Positions 5,902-11,827 of a stretch of DNA of 11,827 bases are shown here, piece by piece (within the stretch, counting starts at the first letter, position 1; each line of letters opens with the position of its first letter). Source of the DNA: an uncultured Woeseia sp. (GTDB lineage: Bacteria > Pseudomonadota > Gammaproteobacteria > Steroidobacterales > Woeseiaceae); assembly GCA_937925605.1 (NCBI GenBank), contig CALALV010000173.1:1-11827 (forward strand), read 5' to 3'. A program made the position numbers and the translations under genes. The notes beneath the pieces are model-generated. The model saw only the letters and a list, made by a program, of their open reading frames with translations, was not told where the DNA came from and ran no database searches.

Positions 5902-6579
5902 ATGATTTCCGGCCGCGGCTACGTTTACGCAAGCTTCCTCTTCCTGCTGGTCTCGACTTTCGTGCTGTCGCACGGCGTGCGCAGCGCTGCGAACGACTAC
6001 GCCGCGCTGCCGGCCAGCGCGGCAGACGTCGATCCCGCGCGCACCGGCGAGCGCGCGCCGGCCTTCACGGTGCGCAGCGTGGCGGACGAGCCCTACCGCT
6101 TCGAGCCGGACGCACTCGAGCGCCCGGCCGTGCTGATCACGTTCCGCGGCGGCTGGTGCCCGTACTGCAACCTGCACCTGTCGGAGCTGCGCGACGTGAT
6201 TCCCGAGATTCGCGCCATGGGCCTCGACGTGCTGTTCCTGTCCGGCGACCGGCCGGAGCAGCTCTACGCCGGGCTGCAGGCGGACACGCAGGCCGACATC
6301 GCGGAGCGCGATTACCTGATCCTGTCCGACGCCGACATGCAGGCGGCGCTCGCGCTCGGTATCGCGTTCCGTATCGACAAGGGCCTGACCGACTATCTCG
6401 AGCGCAAGCAGCGCGACTACGCGGGCTCGTCGATCGGCCGACACAACGCGCTTGCCGTGCCGGCGGTCTACGTCGTCGACGCGAACGGCGAGATCGTTTT
6501 CGACTACGTCAACGCCGACTACAAGGTGCGCCTGCCGGCGGACGAATTGCTCAGCGCTGCGCGCAGGGCCGGACCCTGA
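5902..6579 (+). CDS. Membrane-anchored or exported peroxiredoxin-like (AhpC/TSA-type) protein
   Basis: The start is the ATG at 5902, preceded by AGGAG with correct spacing; an in-frame ATG at 5815 would add 29 residues across the promoter region and is rejected. The 225-residue product begins with a hydrophobic helix (about residues 8-24, YVYASFLFLLVSTFVLS) without a clear cleavage site, so it is either membrane-tethered or exported. The thioredoxin-fold domain spans about 50-222. RGGWCPYC (83-89, Cys86 and Cys89) is the peroxidatic or vicinal-thiol motif seen in the PRX_like2 group of AhpC/TSA-related proteins. The conserved cis-Pro region is probably ALAVPAVYVVD (184-194). It likely reduces peroxides or disulfides in the envelope; the electron donor is unknown. 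It is a single-gene unit with its own promoter region and terminator. Confidence 0.85.
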   Translation: MISGRGYVYASFLFLLVSTFVLSHGVRSAANDYAALPASAADVDPARTGERAPAFTVRSVADEPYRFEPDALERPAVLITFRGGWCPYCNLHLSELRDVIPEIRAMGLDVLFLSGDRPEQLYAGLQADTQADIAERDYLILSDADMQAALALGIAFRIDKGLTDYLERKQRDYAGSSIGRHNALAVPAVYVVDANGEIVFDYVNADYKVRLPADELLSAARRAGP

Positions 6580-6606
6580 GCGCGGCGGCGCTTCGCTTCG
6601 GGCAAT

Positions 6607-6632
6607 ACGGGCCGTTCGCGGCCCGTTTTTTT
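6607..6632 (+). terminator. Intrinsic terminator after the redoxin gene
   Basis: ACGGGCCG (6607-6614), loop TTCG (6615-6618) and CGGCCCGT (6619-6626) form a perfect 8-bp stem, followed by a run of seven T (6626-6632). It starts 28 nt after the redoxin stop codon. It separates that gene from the transporter-thiolase-nitroreductase unit that begins at 6693. Confidence 0.92.
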
Positions 6633-6692
6633 GTGCGTACGCCTGTGGCAGGCTTGGCCGCTCGCGCCGGTTGGCGGTAAGGGGGGCAGGGC

Positions 6693-8012
6693 ATGAGCGA
6701 GAGCAGACCCGGCGGCGGGCCCGTCGCGCGCATCGTCCGGGCGGCCACGAAAGTCGAGCCGCAGGAAATCAGGGCGACGTTGCTCGCCTTCCTGTTCATT
6801 TTCCTGATGATGGCCGCGTACTTCATCCTGCGGCCCGTGCGCGACTCGCTGGCCAGCGAGTTCACCGACACCGAGCTCAGCCTGCTCTGGACCGGTACCT
6901 TCGTCTTCAGCGTGCCGGCCGTCGTGCTTTACGGCGCGATCATCCCGCACGTGCGCTTCGACCGGCTCGTGCCAGCGGTGTACGCGTTCTTCGCGGCGAG
7001 CTTTTTCGCGTTCTACGCGGGCGCCCGCGCCCTGCCGGACGCGGTCTGGCTCGACAAGCTGTTCTACGTCTGGATAAGCGTGTTCAGCCTGTTCCACGTG
7101 TCGGTCTTCTGGAGCTTCATGACCGGCGTGTTCAACCGCGAGCAGGCCAAGCGCCTGTTCGCGATCATCGCGACCGGCGCGAGCGCCGGTGCGGTTGCCG
7201 GCCCCGCGATCGCGACCTTCTTCGCCGACGATCTCGGAACGCTGAACCTGATGCTGATTGCGGCGACGATGATGCTGTTGCCGATCCCGCTGATAGGCAC
7301 GCTGGAGCGCCTGAAATCGACACAGCTCGGCAACGCCGAGCTGAGCGCCGACCTCGAGCGCCAGCTGCAGCTCAGCCGCAACCCGTTCTCCGGCTTCACG
7401 CTGCTGCTGAAAGATCCCTACCTGCGCGGCATCGCGCTGTTCATACTCCTGTACGTCGCGATCAACACGATGTTCTACTACGAGATCCGCGACCTGCTGC
7501 GCGACTTCGAGCGCGCGACACGCACGCAGTGGTGGGGCGGCATCGACCTCGTCGTCAACACGCTCGCAATCGTCACGGCGCTGTTCGGCACCGGCCGCCT
7601 GGCCACGCGCTTCGGCATGCCGACGACGCTCGCGCTGTTGCCGGTGCTGATGGTCGCCGGCTTCCTGCTGGTCGCCGCCAGCCCGGTGCTGATGGTGCTG
7701 GTCGGCCTGCAGGTCCTGCGCCGCGCCGGCAACTACGCGATCACGCGGCCCGGCCGCGAGATGCTGTTCACGCTCACGGACCGCGAGCGGCGCTACAAGG
7801 CCAAGCCGGTCATCGACATTGTCGTCTACCGCGGCGGCGACATGCTGACGGCCTGGGCCTACACGGGCGTCACGGCGCTGATCGGCCTGGGCCTCGGCGG
7901 CATTGCTATAATCGGCGCCGTCGTCGCCGCCGCCTGGGCGGCGACGGGCATTTACATGGGCCGCCGCTACGAGCGCACCCCCGACAGGACGGCGCTCGCC
8001 GTCGAGGACTGA
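6693..8012 (+). CDS. ADP/ATP translocase-family (Npt1/Npt2-like, TLC) nucleotide transporter
   Basis: The 439-residue inner-membrane protein has about 12 hydrophobic helices, beginning at about 29 (RATLLAFLFIFLMMAAYFILRPVRDSL). The phrase YFILRPVRDSL in the first helix is a signature of the AAA family (TC 2.A.12). So is the late block RPGREMLFTLTDRERRYKAKP followed by DIVVYRGGD, best known from nucleotide transporters of Rickettsia, Chlamydia and plastids. Those proteins exchange ATP/ADP or take up nucleotides. Free-living bacteria carry divergent members, often labelled MFS transporter, with untested substrates, so nucleotide transport here is an inference from family. The ATG has a purine-rich AAGGGGGG ribosome site 6 nt upstream. 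The gene lies behind a strong terminator and is 7 bp from the thiolase gene, which makes it the first gene of a three-gene unit. Confidence 0.82.
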   Translation: MSESRPGGGPVARIVRAATKVEPQEIRATLLAFLFIFLMMAAYFILRPVRDSLASEFTDTELSLLWTGTFVFSVPAVVLYGAIIPHVRFDRLVPAVYAFFAASFFAFYAGARALPDAVWLDKLFYVWISVFSLFHVSVFWSFMTGVFNREQAKRLFAIIATGASAGAVAGPAIATFFADDLGTLNLMLIAATMMLLPIPLIGTLERLKSTQLGNAELSADLERQLQLSRNPFSGFTLLLKDPYLRGIALFILLYVAINTMFYYEIRDLLRDFERATRTQWWGGIDLVVNTLAIVTALFGTGRLATRFGMPTTLALLPVLMVAGFLLVAASPVLMVLVGLQVLRRAGNYAITRPGREMLFTLTDRERRYKAKPVIDIVVYRGGDMLTAWAYTGVTALIGLGLGGIAIIGAVVAAAWAATGIYMGRRYERTPDRTALAVED

Positions 8013-8019
8013 TACCCGC

Positions 8020-9221
<1,202 letters not shown>

Positions 9222-9225
<4 letters not shown>

Positions 9226-9806
9226 GCCGGGCGGCGCCGGACGACACGCGCCGCTCGCTGCGGCTGCTCGGCGAGCGCATCCGCGGTCGGCGCACGGTCG
9301 GCCAGTTCCTGAAACAGCCGGTCGCGCGTAAGCTGCTGCTCGAGGCGATCGAGGTCGCGCGCTGGGCGCCGAACCACCACGTCACCGAGCCCTGGCATTT
9401 CTACGTGCTCGGCGACGAGTCGATCGCACGCGCGGTCGAGCTGACCCGCGCGATCACGGCGGAGAAGAAGGGCGAGAAGGCCGCCGACTTCAAGGCCGCG
9501 GCCGCCGCCGAGCGGCCGGGCTGGCTGGTCGTGACCTGCCGGCGCTCGGCCGACGAGCTGCGCCAGCAGGAGGACTACGCGAGCTGCTGCTGCGCGATCC
9601 AGAACCTGATGCTCTACCTGTCCGAGGCCGGCGTCGCGACCAAGTGGTCCACGGGCGCGATCACGCGCGACGCGCGCTTCTTCGAGCTGCTCGGCGTCGA
9701 CCCGGTAGACGCGTTCGTTGCCGGGCTGATCTTCTACGGCTACCCGCGTATCACGCCGACGCAGAAGCGGCGCGAGGTCGAGGAGATCACGACCGAGATG
9801 CCGTAA
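9222..9806 (+). CDS. Nitroreductase-family flavoprotein (YdjA-like)
   Basis: The GTG start at 9222 overlaps the thiolase stop as GTGA and has GGAG 6 nt upstream, a classic translationally coupled pair. The 194-residue product has the family pattern: RGRRTVGQFL near the N-terminus (Arg contacts to FMN), ARWAPNHHVTEPWHFYVL (46-63), a central helix ASCCCAIQNLMLYLSEAG (120-137), and the late glycine-rich FVAGLIFYGYP (165-175). Its size and the APNHHVTEPWHF motif are closest to E. coli YdjA, one of the smallest nitroreductases. These proteins bind FMN as dimers and use NAD(P)H to reduce nitro groups, quinones or enone-like compounds; the natural substrate is unknown. The three consecutive cysteines (122-124) are unusual. 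Pairing with a thiolase suggests reduction of an acyl-type or aromatic catabolite; this is inference. Confidence 0.85.
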
Positions 9807-9969
9807 GGAAGTACTCCGGCTCGCCGCTCAGCATCGCCATCAGCACCGCGTGCTTCGTGGCGGGCGCGAGCGCGGCGAGCCCCTGTTCCAGCCCCGCACG
9901 CAGCGTCGCGACCTCGCGGTTGGCGCTCGCTTCGAGCGCCTGCCCGGGCGCGGGCTGCCAGGCGGACTC
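9787..9969 (-). pseudogene. Start-less, coding-like frame behind the symporter gene (remnant or frameshifted extension)
   Basis: On the minus strand, starting one base off the symporter stop, a 60-codon open frame runs to a TGA at 9787-9789, inside the 3' end of the convergent nitroreductase gene. It reads ESAWQPAPGQALEASANREV… and ends …MLSGEPEYFLTASRS. Nearly every third codon position is G or C and the composition is that of a soluble helical protein, so it looks like real coding sequence. Yet the frame has no ATG, GTG or TTG before a GTG two-thirds of the way through. The open frame extends upstream inside the symporter gene to a TGA, also without a start. Possible explanations are the tail of a lost gene, a C-terminal extension of the symporter cut off by a frameshift, or chance. 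I recognise no family. Confidence 0.35.
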
Positions 9970-11251
9970 AGGCGGCCGGCGCCGTGCGGGCTGCCTCGCG
10001 CAGGTCCGCGGCCTCGCGGCGCTCGAGGTACACCGCCGCGCTCAGGTCGCCGGCCACGTTGACGGTCGTGCGGCACATGTCGAGGATGCGGTCGACGCCG
10101 ATGATCACGCCGATCGCTTCGCCCGGCACGCCGATGGCCGCGAGCACGATCGTCATCAGCGGCAGCGAACCGCCCGGCACGCCGGCGGCGCCGACGGCGG
10201 TCACGACCGCGAGCACGACGACGACGAGTTGCTGGCCGAGCGTGAGCTCGACGCCGAAGACCTGCGCGAGGAACAGCACCGTGACGCCCTCGAACAGCGC
10301 CGTGCCGTTCATGTTCATCGTCGCGCCGAGCGGCAGCACGAAGCCCGCAATCGGCCCGGACACGCCGAACTGCTCGCGCGCGACCGTCATGTTAGTAGGC
10401 AGCGTGGCGTTGCTTGAGCTGGTGCTGAACGCCGTTACCAGGCTGGCGCGCGCCCGGCGCCAGAACACGGCCGGGCTCAGCCGTCCGAGCAGGCGTACGG
10501 CGAGCGACAGCGTGACGCCCGCGTGCAGCAGCAGGCCAAAGAGCACGACGGCGATGTACACGCCGAGCTGCTCGAGCAGGTGCCAGCCGAAGCGGTACAT
10601 CGCGACGAAGACGAGCGCGAATACGCCGACCGGCGCGAAGCGCATCGTGATCTCGATGATCTTGACGGTGACGTCGGCGATCGACTGCATCAGGTCGAGC
10701 ATCGGCGCCGCCCGTTCCGCGGGCAGCATGCCCAGCGCGATGCCGAAGGCCAGCGCGAAGAAGATGATGCCGAGCATGTCCATTGTCGCCGCGGCCTGCA
10801 CCGGGTTGCGCGGGACGATGTTGACCAGCATGTCGACGCCGAACGCGGTGGGCGGCGTGGCGAGCTTCGCGCCCGTATCGGCGGCAAAGGTCTCGAGCAG
10901 CAGCGTGCGGGTCCCGGCGTCCATGCCGGCGCCGGGCTCGACCAGGTTGACGAGGCCGATGCCGAGCAGCACGGCCAGCGTCGTCGTGGCGAGAAAGTAC
11001 GCGAGCGTGCGCCCACCGATCCGGCCGAGCTTGCCGACGTCGCCGATGCGCGCGACGCCGAGTATCAGAGAGGCGAATACCAGTGGCACGACGACCATCA
11101 GCAGCAGGCGCAGGAACACCTGGCCGGTCGGGACGAGCACTACGCGCGTCGTCCACTTGAGCCAGGCCGCATCGGCGAGCAGGGCGTTGGCGAGGATGCC
11201 GGCGCCGGCGCCGGCGGCGAGTGCGATGACGATCTTCGTGTGCAGTTTCAC
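9968..11251 (-). CDS. Dicarboxylate/amino acid:cation symporter (DAACS, GltP/DctA type)
   Basis: The 427-residue inner-membrane protein shows all the landmarks of the family. It has multiple helices from residue 7, the serine-rich hairpin 1 STSSSNATLP (276-285), the TM7 motif GATMNMNGT (309-317), hairpin 2 AAGVPGGS (355-362), and the TM8 motif DRILDMCRTTVNVAGD (387-402). Asp391, Arg394, Thr395 and Asn398 align with the GltPh substrate ligands D394, R397, T398 and N401. The Arg argues for an acidic substrate such as glutamate, aspartate or a C4-dicarboxylate, taken up with Na+ or H+. In TM7 the usual NMDGT is NMNGT, replacing a cation-site Asp with Asn. The start is GTG at 11251 with a weak ribosome site. 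The C-terminal tail (404-427) is Ala/Arg-rich. It converges on the nitroreductase gene. Confidence 0.93.
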   Translation of the reverse strand: MKLHTKIVIALAAGAGAGILANALLADAAWLKWTTRVVLVPTGQVFLRLLLMVVVPLVFASLILGVARIGDVGKLGRIGGRTLAYFLATTTLAVLLGIGLVNLVEPGAGMDAGTRTLLLETFAADTGAKLATPPTAFGVDMLVNIVPRNPVQAAATMDMLGIIFFALAFGIALGMLPAERAAPMLDLMQSIADVTVKIIEITMRFAPVGVFALVFVAMYRFGWHLLEQLGVYIAVVLFGLLLHAGVTLSLAVRLLGRLSPAVFWRRARASLVTAFSTSSSNATLPTNMTVAREQFGVSGPIAGFVLPLGATMNMNGTALFEGVTVLFLAQVFGVELTLGQQLVVVVLAVVTAVGAAGVPGGSLPLMTIVLAAIGVPGEAIGVIIGVDRILDMCRTTVNVAGDLSAAVYLERREAADLREAARTAPAA

Positions 11252-11287
11252 GGCACGGCTCGGGGACGGGAAGCGTCCGCGGCGCGC

Positions 11288-11316
11288 ACTCTACGCCTGA
11301 ATTCCGGCGCAGGGAA
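11288..11316 (-). promoter_or_regulatory. Weak candidate promoter of the symporter gene
   Basis: On the minus strand TAGAGT (11293 to 11288) matches TATAAT at 4 of 6 positions and lies 17 bp after TTCCCT (11316 to 11311), a 3-of-6 match to the -35. Start of transcription near 11281 would give a leader of about 30 nt. The remainder of the 259-bp gap (11252-11510) is GC-rich with several short palindromes such as GCGGGCCCGC, but I see no reading frame and no terminator with a T-run for the upstream gene. Confidence 0.3.
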
Positions 11317-11510
11317 CTGGCGACCGACGGTCCTTGTGCGCGGCGCGATTCGGGCGGCATTGCGGGCACCGCGGGCCCGCCGCCCGGGTGGCGCAGGTTC
11401 GCGGCGGAATGCGACCCTGCCCGGTCAGTGCGCGGAGATCGCGTCGCGACGTCGAGGCATTTACCCCCTCAGGACGCCCAGCGACGCTTGCGCGCCCCTT
11501 GGCCAGCCGG

Positions 11511-11827
11511 TTACTTGCGGCCCTTGCCCCCGCCCTTGGTCGGCTGACTGCTGGTGCTCTCTTCGGTGGCCGGTTCGCTGGGCTGCGGTTCTTCGCCGGC
11601 AGGCTCCGGCGCGAGTTGCTCCTCGACCCAGACATTGATGGCCATGCCCTCGCCGAGCGACGCACTCCACAGATAGCCGTCCGACCACAGGTAGCCGTCG
11701 GCCCACAGGTAGCCCGTGCTGTTGACGGAGCTTGCGCCGCTGCTGTCGGTGAACGAGTAGCCGTCGGCCCACAGGTAGCCGTCGGCCCAGAGGTAGCCGT
11801 CGGCCCAGAGGTAGCCGTCGGCCCAGA
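11511..11827 (-). CDS. 3' end of a gene with a Trp/Tyr-rich hexapeptide array, possibly a secreted S8 (subtilisin-like) peptidase
   Basis: The frame enters at the right window edge (5' part missing) and ends with TAA at 11511-11513, giving 104 complete residues. It starts with at least four tandem WADGYL hexapeptides (the last ends WADGYS), then a Ser-rich interruption (FTDSSGASSVNST), two more units (GYLWADGYLWSDGYLW), the segment SASLGEGMAINVWVEEQ, and a Pro/Glu/Ser/Thr-rich tail ending in basic GGGKGRK. From memory, arrays like GYLWSDGYLWADGYLW followed by MxINxWVxxE occur at the C-terminus of S8-family serine peptidases of proteobacteria, but no catalytic Asp, His or Ser motif lies in the window, so the peptidase assignment is weak. 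That the frame is coding is well supported by the repeats and codon bias. Confidence 0.8.
   Translation of the reverse strand, partial: WADGYLWADGYLWADGYLWADGYSFTDSSGASSVNSTGYLWADGYLWSDGYLWSASLGEGMAINVWVEEQLAPEPAGEEPQPSEPATEESTSSQPTKGGGKGRK
11673..11708. repeat. Two 18-bp tandem repeat units (second block)
   Basis: Units at 11673-11690 (diverged) and 11691-11708 match the consensus gtagccgtcggcccacag seen again at 11757 onward. On the minus strand they encode WSDGYL and WADGYL hexapeptides. A 48-bp non-repeat insert (11709-11756), keeping frame but not repeat register, separates them from the main array. Confidence 0.8.
11757..11827. repeat. 18-bp tandem repeat array running off the window edge
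   Basis: Units begin at 11757, 11775, 11793 and 11811 (the last cut at 17 of 18 bases). The consensus is gtagccgtcggcccagag, and units differ only at one position (c or g in the cca-ag pair). Near-identity at silent as well as coding positions points to recent duplication or gene conversion. The full number of units lies beyond the window. Each unit encodes one WADGYL hexapeptide on the minus strand. Confidence 0.92.

Noticed and set aside
7907..7912. Perfect TATAAT inside the end of the transporter gene, 107 bp before the thiolase ATG
   Set aside because: It encodes the conserved-looking hydrophobic GIAIIG stretch of the last helices and has no -35-like hexamer at 16-18 bp. It remains a possible weak internal promoter but is not supported.
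9937..9964. Inverted repeat CGCCTG…CAGGCG with an inner GCCCG/CGGGC pairing between the convergent genes
   Set aside because: There is no T-run on either side and the sequence lies within the coding-like frame, so it is not called as a bidirectional terminator.

Overview
The window is very GC-rich, with third codon positions almost all G or C. Its gene content (membrane diguanylate cyclase, outer-membrane barrel, Lol-type lipoprotein, AhpC/TSA-like redoxin, aromatic-acid-type thiolase) is that of a free-living Gram-negative proteobacterium, most likely a gammaproteobacterium. No sequence is diagnostic of a genus. I see no rRNA, tRNA, CRISPR array, phage gene or insertion sequence, and no gene-free stretch longer than 300 bases.

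Left part (1-692): a minus-strand gene for a small acidic protein of unknown function, carrying a three-times repeated short motif, diverges from a long plus-strand gene. The intergenic region holds a good sigma-70 promoter for the minus gene and a perfect 14-bp palindrome.

Centre-left (692-5693, all plus): a membrane diguanylate cyclase (7TM sensor, two PAS domains, GGDEF with intact I-site). It is followed by a compact three-gene metal module: an outer-membrane barrel of the MetA-pathway type, a periplasmic MerP-like HMA protein and a MerT-like inner-membrane protein. There is no mercuric reductase or MerR beside it, so the metal is open. Then come a gamma-glutamylcyclotransferase-like protein, a lipoprotein with a lytic-transglycosylase (SLT) fold, and a small two-helix membrane protein of the DUF6868 type. 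The cyclotransferase and lipoprotein genes each have a -10-like hexamer ending 7 nt before the ATG, which suggests leaderless transcripts.

Centre (5902-6632): a membrane-anchored or exported peroxiredoxin-like protein with a WCPYC motif. It has its own promoter-like region with a 16-bp palindrome and a textbook intrinsic terminator.

Centre-right (6693-9806): a tight apparent operon. It encodes an ADP/ATP-translocase-family nucleotide transporter, a 3-oxoadipyl-CoA-type thiolase and a nitroreductase, the last two overlapping as GTGA.

Right part (9787-11827, minus): a Na+/H+ dicarboxylate or acidic amino acid symporter, followed by a start-less coding-like frame. At the edge is the 3' end of a gene whose product carries a Trp/Tyr-rich hexapeptide array (consensus WADGYL, 18-bp DNA repeats); this resembles the C-terminal tails I recall from some secreted S8 (subtilisin-like) peptidases.

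The genes do not form one pathway. The window reads as chromosomal housekeeping and accessory functions in three or four transcription units. The least explained parts are the metal module, the hexapeptide-repeat protein, the repeat-motif protein at the left edge and the orphan frame behind the symporter.
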